A stretch of DNA of 64,000 nucleotides from an uncultured Christensenella sp. (GTDB lineage: Bacteria > Bacillota > Clostridia > Christensenellales > UBA1242): positions 34,475 through 98,474 of the forward strand of contig CASDOR010000014.1 of assembly GCA_949282135.1 (NCBI GenBank). Reading direction: 5' to 3'. A program made the translations under genes and the position numbers. The notes beneath the pieces are model-generated. The model was not told the origin of the DNA and ran no database searches. It saw only the letters and a list, made by a program, of their open reading frames with translations. This document shows, in pieces, positions 52,725 to 61,293 of the stretch (the stretch's first letter is position 1; every line of letters begins with the position of its first letter).

Positions 52725-53867
52725 ATGATTAATAAGGACTTTTTTGCTGCACTTGATGACTTAGAAAGGGAAAAGAAAATAAAAAAGGAATTTTTTATTT
52801 CGGCACTAGAATCGGCACTTACTTCTGCATATAAAAAGAATTTTGGTGAGGCAAAATCGGCAAGTGTTAAGTTAATCCCAGAGAAAAACACTATAAAAGT
52901 TTATGGGTATAAGACAGTTGTTGAAGAAGTTAGTGACCCAGACAAGGAAATAAGTTTAGAGGAAGCAAGAAAAATTAAAAAATCATATGAGGTTGGAGAT
53001 GTAATCTCAGAAGAGGTAACTCCAAAAGAATTTGGTAGAATTGCCGCACAAATTGCAAGGCAAGTTGTAATGCAAAAGCTTCGTGAGGCAGAATTTCAAA
53101 TCGCTATGGATGAGATTTCAGGTAAACAAAATGAAATAGTTACTACACAAGTAAAAAGAGTTGAAAATGGTATTGTATATCTTGAAATCCCAGGCAACCA
53201 AATGGAAGGAGTTTTAACAAAAAACGACCAAATACCGGGAGAAACTTATTGCACTGGAGACAGGGTAAAGGTTTTTGTTAAGGCTATAAAAGAGGGGACA
53301 AAAACACCTTTTATTCAAGTAAATAGAAATAGTAATGTGTTTTTGAAAAAACTACTTGAATTAGAAATTCCTGAAATAAAAAATGGAGACGTTGTAGTTA
53401 AGGCAATTGCAAGAGAACCTGGATATAGAGCTAAAGTTTCTGTTGCATCAACAAATCCAAATCTTGACCCTATTGGTGCTTGCATTGGCAATAAGGGAAT
53501 AAGGATTAACGAGATAATTAGAGAATTAAATGGTGAAAAAATTGATATGGTAGAGTATAGTGACAATGCATTTGAATACATTGCACGTGCACTCAGTCCT
53601 GCAAAAATAATAACAATTTATTCACTTGAAGGACAAAATCATGCAAGAGCAGTTGTTCCTGATGATAAGTTGTCTCTAGCGATTGGTAAAAATGGACAAA
53701 ATGTAAGACTTGCGGCAAAACTTACAGGGTGGAGAATAGACGTAAAATCTGAAAGTGAAGCTAAACAACTTGATGGTGGACTCATGCTTAATTCGCAGTT
53801 TGACGAAAACGAATTTGAAAATTTTAATGAAAATGATGACGAAGATTATCTAGGACCTATTGAATAA
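52725..53867 (+). CDS. nusA: Transcription termination/antitermination protein NusA
   Basis: A 380-residue NusA of Bacillota type: N-terminal RNA-polymerase-binding domain (1–125), S1 domain (about 135–200), and two KH domains ([18 protein letters not shown] at about 250–267; [20 protein letters not shown] at about 317–336). There is no acidic repeat C-terminus as in Escherichia coli, only a short acidic tail. It modulates pausing and may act on its own leader hairpin at 52177. ylxR follows 19 nt later. Confidence 0.97.
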   Translation: MINKDFFAALDDLEREKKIKKEFFISALESALTSAYKKNFGEAKSASVKLIPEKNTIKVYGYKTVVEEVSDPDKEISLEEARKIKKSYEVGDVISEEVTPKEFGRIAAQIARQVVMQKLREAEFQIAMDEISGKQNEIVTTQVKRVENGIVYLEIPGNQMEGVLTKNDQIPGETYCTGDRVKVFVKAIKEGTKTPFIQVNRNSNVFLKKLLELEIPEIKNGDVVVKAIAREPGYRAKVSVASTNPNLDPIGACIGNKGIRINEIIRELNGEKIDMVEYSDNAFEYIARALSPAKIITIYSLEGQNHARAVVPDDKLSLAIGKNGQNVRLAAKLTGWRIDVKSESEAKQLDGGLMLNSQFDENEFENFNENDDEDYLGPIE

Positions 53868-53886
53868 TTAATTAAGAGGTGGTATA

Positions 53887-54141
53887 ATGCCAAAGAGAGT
53901 AACTCTTAGAATGTGTGTGTCTTGTCGTGCGAGAAAAGAAAAAGAAGAATTACTTAAAGTTGTTAGGACTGTAAATGGTGAGGCAGTACTTGATAAAACT
54001 TACAAGTTAAACGGACGAGGTGCATATATTTGTAAAGACATAAAGTGTTTAGAAAAATGTATTAAAACTAAGGCTTTAAATAGAGTACTTAAAGTTGAAG
54101 TATCAGATGAACTTTTAGAAGAATTAAAACAAAATTTGTAG
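53887..54141 (+). CDS. ylxR: YlxR-family nucleoid/RNA-binding protein
   Basis: An 84-residue YlxR protein. RMCVSCRARKEKEELLKVVR (8–27) and NGRGAYICKDIKCLEKCIK (about 42–60) are the family signatures. YlxR binds RNA and has been linked to RNase P in B. subtilis. It sits between nusA and infB; ylxQ (L7Ae-type), usually next, is absent. Confidence 0.93.
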   Translation: MPKRVTLRMCVSCRARKEKEELLKVVRTVNGEAVLDKTYKLNGRGAYICKDIKCLEKCIKTKALNRVLKVEVSDELLEELKQNL

Positions 54142-54157
54142 AGGGAGATAAGGTTTT

Positions 54158-56818
54158 TTGAGCGAAGTAGAAAAAAAAGAAAAGCAGAATATTAATAATA
54201 TTAAAGCATTGTATGGTTTGTATAAGGAAAAGAAGATGCATGGCCTTTTTCATGAAGTGAAAAGAGTTAAGTTTGATGCGTATAATCTTGCAAAAAAGTT
54301 TAAGGAAGAGGCAAAAAATCTTAGGAGGCTAGAAGAGGAAAAAGAAAAACTTGAAAGTCTTCAAACAGAAAAGGTAAAAGAAGATAGGGAGAAGGAGTCT
54401 TTTGCCGAACTTTTTGCTAAATCAAATAGTAAAGAGACAGCTAGCGAGACACTTGAAAAGAAAGAAGAGACCCAACCACAACAACCTGTTGAGGTACAAA
54501 AGACTCAGGAAAAAAAGGTAGAGCAAAAGGTGGATAAAACACCAAAAGAAAAACCTCAAAAAGTTAAACCACAAACGAACAATTCTACGCAATATGTTCC
54601 TCAAAGACCTTATGTGCCAAAGTATCAAAATGATCAAAATAAAGGATTTAAGCGAACCTCTCAACCTTATTCTCAAGCAAATAGGTTTCAAAATAATTCT
54701 TTCAATAAAAAGCCGGGTGATAATAGACCAAATTACAAGCCAAATGGGAATAATGCATATAGACCTAATCAATCAAGGTTTACAAAGCCAGATGGAAATA
54801 GCCAAAATAGAGGGTTACTAAGTATAATTCCAAAAAAGAGCACTGGGCTTGAGTCTGCAAGTACTGCTTTTGGTGAAAAGGAAAGGAATTTTGGAAATAA
54901 GAAAAAATCTTATGATAGGCCAAGTGACGATGATAAGAGGATTAATAAAAAGTCTCTTTTAAGGCGAGGTCTTATTGAGGAAAGAAACATTGAGGAAAGA
55001 ATGGTCACTCGTAAACTTAAGATTAAAAAGCCAAAGACAGAAAGTTCTCCTGTTGTGCATGCTCCTATTACAAATGCGGTAATTACAACTCCTAATTTAA
55101 CAGTTAAAATTTTATCTGAAAAGATTGGGAAGCCAGTCACGGAAATTATGAAGCAGTTAATGATTTTAGGAGTTATGGCAACAATTAATAGTACAATTGA
55201 TTTTCAAACTGCTGAAATTGTAGCAAGTGAACTTGGTGTTACGCTTGAACTTAAACTTGAAAAGACCTTTGAGGAAAGGCTAAAAGAGAATGCACTTATT
55301 GATGATGGTAATAACACTGAAAAGAGGTCTCCAATTGTAACAATCGTAGGTCACGTTGACCATGGTAAGACATCTCTTCTTGATTATATTAGAAAAACTC
55401 ATGTGACTCAGGGAGAGGCAGGAGGTATTACTCAGTCTATTGGTGCATACATGGTAAAATGGAAAGGGGAAGATATTACATTCATTGATACTCCTGGACA
55501 CGAAGCTTTTATTAATATGCGTAAACGTGGCACAGAGATAACTGACGTTGCTGTTCTAATAGTTGCTGGTGATGATGGCGTTAAACCTCAGACTATTGAA
55601 GCAATAAAACATATTAAAGAAGCAAAAGTACCAATGATTGTCGCAATTACTAAAATAGATAAGCAAAATGTTGATATAGATAGAATAAAACAACAACTTA
55701 CAGAGCATGAAGTTTTACCAGAAGAATGGGGCGGAGATGCTATTATTGTACCTATTTCATCGGTTACAGGTGAGGGTATTGACAAACTTCTCGAGACTAT
55801 TTTATTAGTTGCTGAAATGCAAGAACTTAAGTGCAATAGAAAGAGAAATGCCGTTGGTACAATAATTGAAGCAAGGCTTGATAAAAATAGAGGCCCTATT
55901 GCTAGTATTATAGTAAGAAATGGTACACTAAAAATAGGAGATAGTATAGTTTCTGGTTTTGCGTTAGGTAAAGTTAGGGCACTTATTGATGATAAGGGGA
56001 GAAATGTTACTAAAGCTGGACCTTCAATGCCTGTTGCAATTCTTGGTTTTGATAGTGTGCCGAATGCAGGGGATACAATCCAAGTTGTAGATGAAAAATT
56101 TAGCAAGAATGTTATAGAAGAACGAAAAATACGTATGGCACAGGAAAAAATTGAAAACGGACCTGCAAACAGTCTTGATGAGTTTTTATCCACACCAATT
56201 GAAGAGGACAAGAAAAAATTAAATATTATAATTAAAGCAAACAATCAAGGTTCAGCTGAAGCATTAAGACAAAGTTTGAGTACAATTGCAAACGAAGAGG
56301 TTCGTGTTGAAATTGTAAGCTGTGGGGTCGGAAATATTAATGAAAATGATATTCAACTTGCTAAGGTTTCTAATGCTATAATTGTGTCGTTTGCAACAAA
56401 AGTTATGTCAAAAATTTCTAATTTTGCAAAACAAAATAAGGTAGAGATTAGAGAGTATGACATAATTTATAGAGCGATTGAAGATATTGAGAAACTTGCA
56501 AAATCAATGATGACTCCAAAATATGAAGAAAAAGTTGTAGGGCATGCAGAGGTAAGGGCAATATTTAGAATAAGTAGTGTTGGAGTGATTGCTGGTAGTT
56601 ATGTGCTTGATGGAAAGATACAAAGAGGTGCAATTGTTAAGGTTTACAGAGAAGGAAATGTTATTTTTGAAAGCAAAATTGCTTCGCTTAAAAGAGAAAA
56701 AGACGAGGCAAAAGAAGTTCAAAGTGGATATGAATGTGGTATAAAAATTGATAACTTTAACGATGTGCAGGTAGGAGACGTTATAGAGTGTATTGTCAAA
56801 GAGCAAATTTTAAATTAA
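54158..56818 (+). CDS. infB: Translation initiation factor IF-2
   Basis: An 886-residue IF-2, the GTPase delivering fMet-tRNA to the 30S complex. The N-terminal about 270 residues are a low-complexity Lys/Glu/Asn/Gln-rich linker; the conserved core begins near 310 (TVKILSEKIGKPVTEIMKQL). G1 is GHVDHGKTSLL (about 395–405), followed by DTPGHEAF and NKIDKQN-type TKIDKQN. The C-terminal domains are complete. The start is TTG after GAGGGAGATAAGG. rbfA follows 15 nt later. The usual IF-2N start motif (VYELAKE) is weak here. Confidence 0.96.
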   Translation: MSEVEKKEKQNINNIKALYGLYKEKKMHGLFHEVKRVKFDAYNLAKKFKEEAKNLRRLEEEKEKLESLQTEKVKEDREKESFAELFAKSNSKETASETLEKKEETQPQQPVEVQKTQEKKVEQKVDKTPKEKPQKVKPQTNNSTQYVPQRPYVPKYQNDQNKGFKRTSQPYSQANRFQNNSFNKKPGDNRPNYKPNGNNAYRPNQSRFTKPDGNSQNRGLLSIIPKKSTGLESASTAFGEKERNFGNKKKSYDRPSDDDKRINKKSLLRRGLIEERNIEERMVTRKLKIKKPKTESSPVVHAPITNAVITTPNLTVKILSEKIGKPVTEIMKQLMILGVMATINSTIDFQTAEIVASELGVTLELKLEKTFEERLKENALIDDGNNTEKRSPIVTIVGHVDHGKTSLLDYIRKTHVTQGEAGGITQSIGAYMVKWKGEDITFIDTPGHEAFINMRKRGTEITDVAVLIVAGDDGVKPQTIEAIKHIKEAKVPMIVAITKIDKQNVDIDRIKQQLTEHEVLPEEWGGDAIIVPISSVTGEGIDKLLETILLVAEMQELKCNRKRNAVGTIIEARLDKNRGPIASIIVRNGTLKIGDSIVSGFALGKVRALIDDKGRNVTKAGPSMPVAILGFDSVPNAGDTIQVVDEKFSKNVIEERKIRMAQEKIENGPANSLDEFLSTPIEEDKKKLNIIIKANNQGSAEALRQSLSTIANEEVRVEIVSCGVGNINENDIQLAKVSNAIIVSFATKVMSKISNFAKQNKVEIREYDIIYRAIEDIEKLAKSMMTPKYEEKVVGHAEVRAIFRISSVGVIAGSYVLDGKIQRGAIVKVYREGNVIFESKIASLKREKDEAKEVQSGYECGIKIDNFNDVQVGDVIECIVKEQILN

Positions 56819-56833
56819 AGGCGGTAGGTCAAT

Positions 56834-57193
56834 ATGTCAAATAGGATTGAAAAGGGAAATTCTCTTCTTCAAAAATGCTTGTCTGAAATTTTTACAAATG
56901 AGCTTAATGATCCAAGACTTAAAAATGAAATGGTAACAGTATCAAAAGTGCAGCTATCTAGTGATTTAAAATATGCTAAGGTCTATGTAAGTCTTTATGG
57001 AGAGAAGAACGCGACTGAGGTATTAAATGCAATAAAGAATGCCAGTGGCTTTATTCGTAGTTCATTAAAAGACAAGGCAAAATTTAGAGTGTTACCAATT
57101 CTAGATTTTGTTATTGATAATAGCGAGGCTTATAGCGAAAGAATAAATACACTTTTAAAAAATATTAAGTATAGTGACGAGGCTGATAATTAA
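56834..57193 (+). CDS. rbfA: 30S ribosome-binding factor RbfA
   Basis: A 119-residue RbfA, a KH-fold cold-shock 30S maturation factor. It has IEKGNSLLQKCLSEIFTNEL at the start, VTVSKVQLSSDLKYAKVYVS (about 36–55) and LDFVIDNSEAYSERINTLL near the end. It lies between infB and nrnA in the conserved order. RBS AAAGGCGG. Confidence 0.95.
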   Translation: MSNRIEKGNSLLQKCLSEIFTNELNDPRLKNEMVTVSKVQLSSDLKYAKVYVSLYGEKNATEVLNAIKNASGFIRSSLKDKAKFRVLPILDFVIDNSEAYSERINTLLKNIKYSDEADN

Positions 57194-57218
57194 ATACAAT
57201 ACACAAATAGAGGAAAAG

Positions 57219-58160
57219 ATGAAAGATATTTTAAAAATTATAAAGAAATATAATTCGTTTGCTTTATTTTGTCATGTTAATCCTGATGCTGATGCACTGG
57301 GGTCAATGAATGCACTCAGGCTAGTTCTAAAGAAACTCAATAAAAAAGTTTACATGTATTGCGATGGGGTAGTGCCTAAAAATATTAGTTTTCTTGACGT
57401 TAAATTAGAGGAAAACGAAAAGCATATTTCACAAGTCGAAGTATGTATTATGCTTGATTGCAATTCAAGTAATAGAATAGGAAAATATGCGGAGTTATTT
57501 GACAAAGCAAAGCTTAAGGTAGTTATTGACCATCATCAAAAGTCTAGTTACGAATTTGATTATAGTTTAATTGACATGACGAGTCCAAGTACAGCAGATA
57601 TATTATATGAAATCATAAAAGAATTAAAGGTTACAATAAACTCGCAAATTGCACTTAATTTATATGCTGGATTATCTTCTGACACGGGATGTTTTGTACA
57701 TTCTTCTACCTCCGCTTTAAGTCATAAACATGCGTACGAACTTCTATCATATAATTTTGACCTTGCAGAAGTAAATTATAATATGTTTAAGTACAAGGGA
57801 AGTAACTATTTGTATTTTTATAAAACTGCACTTAAAAATACAAGGGCATATCTCGGCGGTAAGGTTTACGTGACATTTTTTAACTATAAAGAGTATTCTA
57901 GATACGAAGATATATGCGAAAATCCAACAGCCTTTTCTTTCCTTGAGGGAATTGAGGGGAATGAGATAAGAGTCAAAATTATGGAAAAAACAAAAGATAC
58001 CTTTTCTCTTAGTTTTAGGTCAAATAAATACGCAAATGTATGTAATATTGCTCGTACATTTAATGGAGGCGGGCATATTAGGGCTTCTGGTGCAGAGACA
58101 AGTATGCCGTATAAAGAGTTATTGTCGCAGGTTTTAGAAGCTTGCAAGAAAGAGTTGTAA
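57219..58160 (+). CDS. nrnA: NrnA-type DHH oligoribonuclease/phosphatase
   Basis: A 313-residue DHH/DHHA1 phosphoesterase. CHVNPDADALGSM (about 18–30) binds metal, LDCNSSNRIG is the second motif, and DHHQKS is the signature. The DHHA1 end has FNGGGHIRASGAE (about 286–298). NrnA degrades nano-RNA and can hydrolyse pAp. The ATG at 57219 is chosen over an in-frame ATG at 57174 inside rbfA because AGAGGAAAAG lies directly upstream. Confidence 0.93.
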   Translation: MKDILKIIKKYNSFALFCHVNPDADALGSMNALRLVLKKLNKKVYMYCDGVVPKNISFLDVKLEENEKHISQVEVCIMLDCNSSNRIGKYAELFDKAKLKVVIDHHQKSSYEFDYSLIDMTSPSTADILYEIIKELKVTINSQIALNLYAGLSSDTGCFVHSSTSALSHKHAYELLSYNFDLAEVNYNMFKYKGSNYLYFYKTALKNTRAYLGGKVYVTFFNYKEYSRYEDICENPTAFSFLEGIEGNEIRVKIMEKTKDTFSLSFRSNKYANVCNIARTFNGGGHIRASGAETSMPYKELLSQVLEACKKEL

Positions 58161-58170
58161 AGGGATTAAA

Positions 58171-59025
58171 ATGATAGGCATATTAGTAGTAAATAAGGAA
58201 AAAGGTGTTACTTCTAACTCGGTAGTTACAAAAGTAAAAAAAATACTTAATGAGAAAAAAGTAGGACATGCAGGGACTCTAGACCCTCTTGCAAGCGGAG
58301 TTTTGCCGATTTTAATTGGTAAGGCAACGAGATTGTTTGATTTTCTTTTAGATAAAAAAAAGACGTATATTACTGAGTTTAAATTTGGCATGCAAACAGA
58401 TACCTTAGACCTTGAAGGAAAGGTTGTCAAAACTTCTAAAAATATACCAGACATTAACCTTATACAAGAAACTATAAATAAGTTTTTTTTAGGTAAAATT
58501 ATGCAACTTCCACCTATTTTTTCTTCAAAAAAAATAAATGGTAAAAAAGCTTATGACCTAGCGAGGCAAGGAGAAGATGTTAAATTAACACCAAGCGAGA
58601 AATATATCTATAGATTTAAGTGTATAAAACAAATAAGTCAAGATACATACGAGTTTGAAATAGAGTGTTCTAGTGGGACATATATTAGGTCGCTAGCACG
58701 TGATCTTGGTGAAAAGACAAATAGCGCTTGTACTATGACTAATTTAGTTAGGACCAAAAGCGGAGATTTTAGTCTTGGTGGTGCACTTAAGTCCCAGGAT
58801 TTGACGTTAGAAGGTATAAAGAAAAATATTCTTCCAGTAGAAAGTTGTTTAAGTTCTTTGCCTAAATTAAATATTTTGAATAAGGAATATAAAGATTTAA
58901 GAGACGGGAAAGGAGTTTTACAAGATAATATAGACGGAAGCTATTTAATTTTTTGTGAAGAAGGTTGTGTTGGTATAGGAGAAATTAAGAACAAACAACT
59001 AAAAATGCTAATATATTTAGCTTAA
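58171..59025 (+). CDS. truB: tRNA pseudouridine-55 synthase TruB
   Basis: A 284-residue TruB making pseudouridine 55 in the T-loop of tRNAs. The catalytic aspartate is in VGHAGTLDPLASGVLPI (about 31–47), followed by GKATRL; the later RSLARDLGEK is also typical. ribF, which commonly follows truB, is missing; nfo comes next, 12 nt later. Confidence 0.96.
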   Translation: MIGILVVNKEKGVTSNSVVTKVKKILNEKKVGHAGTLDPLASGVLPILIGKATRLFDFLLDKKKTYITEFKFGMQTDTLDLEGKVVKTSKNIPDINLIQETINKFFLGKIMQLPPIFSSKKINGKKAYDLARQGEDVKLTPSEKYIYRFKCIKQISQDTYEFEIECSSGTYIRSLARDLGEKTNSACTMTNLVRTKSGDFSLGGALKSQDLTLEGIKKNILPVESCLSSLPKLNILNKEYKDLRDGKGVLQDNIDGSYLIFCEEGCVGIGEIKNKQLKMLIYLA

Positions 59026-59037
59026 AGGGAAAAGAAA

Positions 59038-59886
59038 ATGATTAAATTTGGGCCATCAGGTAATTGTGATTTGTTTTATGAGCAAGGCTATAAAAGTAGT
59101 CTTGAGGCTCCTCTTTGGATAAAAAATAGGGGCCTTAGTGCGTATGAGTATTCTTTTTCTCGTGGGTTTACAATGAGCGAGTTTACAGCAAGAACTCTTG
59201 GTGAGAAGTGTAAGGAAAATGGCATAGAAATAAGTATTCACGCACCTTATTATATAAATCTAGCTAATAAAGATGAGAAAATGATAGAAAAATCTTTTAA
59301 CTACATAATTACTTCTTTAAAATATTTAAAGTTGTTAGGGGGTAAAAGATGCGTCTTTCATCCAGGGTCATGTGGAGATATGGATAGAGAAACTGCTTTT
59401 TCACTCCTCAAAAAAAATATGAAAGAACTTGTTAAAAGAATAGATAAAGAAAATTTTGACTTTGAGTTTATGTTATGCCCTGAAACTATGGGTAAAAGCC
59501 AGCAACTTGGGACTTATGAAGAAGTAGGTGAAATTTGTACATATGCAGATTACCTCGTGCCAACGCTTGATTTTGGGCATATAAATGCTCTTACTCATGG
59601 TTCACTTAAAGAAGAAAAAGATTTTGAAAAAATTTTACAATTTTTAATTGACAAAATAGGTCGTAGTAAAGTAGAAAATATACATATACATTTTTCAAAA
59701 ATTGAATATGGTGAAAAGGGTGAGATAAAGCATTTGACTTTTGAAGATGAAAAATATGGTCCAGATTTTACTGGACTCGCACGGGCTATAAAGAAATTAA
59801 AGCTTAGTCCAGTTATTATTTGCGAATCGCGTGGTACACAAGCTGAAGACGCAAATGCAATGAAAAAAATTTATGAAAGTGTTTAA
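59038..59886 (+). CDS. nfo: Endonuclease IV
   Basis: A 282-residue AP endonuclease with a zinc-binding TIM barrel. Metal-ligand segments: ISIHAPYYINLA (about 61–72), CVFHPGSCGD (about 101–110), CPETMGKSQQLGT, LDFGHINA and NIHIHFS. It removes abasic-site blocks; with nth and ogg it covers base-excision repair. RBS AAAGGGAAAAG. yebC follows after 13 nt. Confidence 0.95.
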   Translation: MIKFGPSGNCDLFYEQGYKSSLEAPLWIKNRGLSAYEYSFSRGFTMSEFTARTLGEKCKENGIEISIHAPYYINLANKDEKMIEKSFNYIITSLKYLKLLGGKRCVFHPGSCGDMDRETAFSLLKKNMKELVKRIDKENFDFEFMLCPETMGKSQQLGTYEEVGEICTYADYLVPTLDFGHINALTHGSLKEEKDFEKILQFLIDKIGRSKVENIHIHFSKIEYGEKGEIKHLTFEDEKYGPDFTGLARAIKKLKLSPVIICESRGTQAEDANAMKKIYESV

Positions 59887-59899
59887 GGAGAGGTAAAAG

Positions 59900-60643
59900 A
59901 TGTCAGGACATTCAAAATGGCACAATATACAGGCGACAAAGAATAAAGCTGATGCTGTGCGTGGTAAAATTTTTACGAAAATTGGTAGGGAAATTGCGGT
60001 CGCAGTTAAACAAGGAGGCCCAGATCCAAACAATAATGCTAAACTTAGAGACGTAATTTCAAAGGCAAAACAAAACAACATGCCAAATGATAATATTCAA
60101 AGAAGCATTAAAAAAGCAAGTGGAGAACTTAGTGCTGTAAACTATGAAGAGATAACATATGAAGGTTATGGTATCGGTGGTAGTGCAGTTATTGTTAAGT
60201 GCTTAACTGATAATAAAAATAGAACTGCTGGAGACGTAAGACATGCGTTTGATAAATTTGGTGGCAGTCTTGGGGCTCTTGGTTGCGTATCATATATGTT
60301 TGATAATAAAGGTGTTTTGATTTTACAAAAATCAGATAAGATAAACGAGGATGAACTTATTGATATGTGTCTTGAAGCTGAGGCGGAAGATGTGATTAAT
60401 GATGAGGACGTCTTTAGTATTATTACAGCACCATCTATGTTTCATAAGGTAAAAGAAACTCTTGAGGGGAAGGGCTTGGAATTTGTTTCAAGTGAAGTTA
60501 CTATGGTACCACAAACAACAATAGATCTTGATGAAAAGCAACTAGCTACATTTGAAAAAATGCTAGACACCCTTGAAAGTTTAGATGACGTACAGGATGT
60601 TTATCATAATGTAAATTTGCCAGATGAAGACGAAGAGGAATAA
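59900..60643 (+). CDS. yebC: YebC/PmpR-family protein
   Basis: A 247-residue YebC. The N-terminus [20 protein letters not shown] is diagnostic, and [19 protein letters not shown] (about 41–59) follows. YebC-family proteins are transcription regulators and, in recent work, act in translation of proline-rich stretches. The gene is the last of the nusA–infB unit; a hairpin and tRNA-Ala follow. Confidence 0.96.
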   Translation: MSGHSKWHNIQATKNKADAVRGKIFTKIGREIAVAVKQGGPDPNNNAKLRDVISKAKQNNMPNDNIQRSIKKASGELSAVNYEEITYEGYGIGGSAVIVKCLTDNKNRTAGDVRHAFDKFGGSLGALGCVSYMFDNKGVLILQKSDKINEDELIDMCLEAEAEDVINDEDVFSIITAPSMFHKVKETLEGKGLEFVSSEVTMVPQTTIDLDEKQLATFEKMLDTLESLDDVQDVYHNVNLPDEDEEE

Positions 60644-60733
60644 ACAAAAATAATTTTTTTATTTGCAAGAAGAGAAAATTGTAAAATATATTTCAAGGAA
60701 GCGTTATAAAATTTGCATGTTTCTTAAAGAAAA

Positions 60734-60761
60734 ACAAAAATGTTGAGTAAGGCATTTTTGT
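60734..60761 (+). terminator. Hairpin between yebC and tRNA-Ala
   Basis: ACAAAAATG (60734–60742) pairs with CATTTTTGT (60753–60761), just 3 nt before the tRNA. It may end the yebC message. Confidence 0.5.
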
Positions 60762-60764
60762 TAT

Positions 60765-60840
60765 GGGGGTATAGCTCAGTTGGTAGAGCGTTTGAATGGC
60801 ATTCAAAAGGTCAGCGGTTCGAGACCGCTTATCTCCACCA
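60765..60840 (+). tRNA. tRNA-Ala (anticodon GGC)
   Basis: A 76-nt cloverleaf. Acceptor GGGGGTA pairs with TATCTCC (G·T allowed), D arm GCTC/GAGC, anticodon stem TTTGA/TCAAA with loop ATGGCAT (anticodon GGC), T arm AGCGG/CCGCT with TTCGAGA loop. The terminal CCA is encoded. It reads GCC and GCU alanine codons. Confidence 0.95.
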
Positions 60841-60892
60841 GAAAAAATTTAGTGCCGATAAAGGTGCTTTTTAATTAAATAGCATTTAAGCC

Positions 60893-60920
60893 TGGGGTGC
60901 ACCCCAAAAGTTGGACAACT
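60893..60920 (+). repeat. IS-end-like palindrome TGGGGTGCACCCCA with AAAGTTGGACA
   Basis: A perfect 14-nt palindrome (60893–60906) is followed by AAAGTTGGACAACTT. The run TGxxxTGxACCCCAAAAGTT resembles terminal inverted repeats of IS3/IS150-type elements. A similar core, TGGGGTGTACCCCACAAAGT, occurs at 34823. No transposase is nearby. Confidence 0.4.
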
Positions 60921-61002
60921 TAAGGAGGTTTACTTCACCAGTAGGTGCTATTTTTTTGTGTAAATTATTCAAATTTTTACTAAGCATAAAAACTTTTTAT
61001 TG

Positions 61003-61051
61003 TTATAAATTTTAGTTTGTTTTAAAAGTTAATTTTTTTATAAAAATCCTT
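61003..61051 (+). repeat. Direct repeat, copy 1 (49 nt)
   Basis: Starts TTATAAATTTTAGTTTG and ends AAAAATCCTT. It matches copy 2 at 61152–61201 with only a few differences, at 149-nt offset. Confidence 0.7.
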
Positions 61052-61151
61052 TCATAAACGTAAAGCTTAATTAGCACTTGGCATATTTAAAGATGTAAGT
61101 TGAGTATCGCTTTTTTGTGAGAAAGTTTTTGACTGAGTAAATTTTTTTTTC

Positions 61152-61201
61152 TTATAAATTTTAGTTTGCTTTAACAGTTAATTTTTTTTATTAAAATCCT
61201 T
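61152..61201 (+). repeat. Direct repeat, copy 2 (50 nt)
   Basis: Starts TTATAAATTTTAGTTTG and ends AAAATCCTT, near-identical to copy 1. Both are non-coding and AT-rich; only two copies were noticed here. Confidence 0.7.
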
Positions 61202-61293
61202 AAAAAAATTTAAAATTTTACAAAAAAGGGTCTATACAAGTTAAGTTTAGTGTGCTATAATCTTTGAGACTTTAGATAGGAGATGACAATAGA

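Larger units (their letters stand above)
60841..61293 (+). other. Gene-free stretch between tRNA-Ala and the transglutaminase-like gene
   Basis: This 453-nt gap holds no credible coding region. It contains a wobble hairpin just after the tRNA (AGTGCC/GGTGCT, near 60851), a TGGGGTGCACCCCA palindrome (60893), a small ribosome-site-like AAGGAGG (60921), a TAGCA…TGCTA inverted pair enclosing these, two copies of a 49-nt direct repeat, and a TATAAT box at 61256–61261 that probably serves the next gene. Confidence 0.6.

Noticed and set aside
55588..56244. Long antisense frame (218 codons) inside infB
   Set aside because: It lies wholly inside the IF-2 G domain and following region, with translation rich in Ser/Leu/Ile as expected for the reverse of a conserved coding frame; no start signal.
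61003..61201. Possible CRISPR array
   Set aside because: Only two imperfect copies of a 49-nt AT-rich repeat, spacing of 100 nt, no dyad symmetry and no cas genes in the window.
60765..61293. Genomic island inserted at tRNA-Ala
   Set aside because: No integrase, no repeat of the tRNA 3' end, and no foreign genes follow; only a possible IS-end relic is present.
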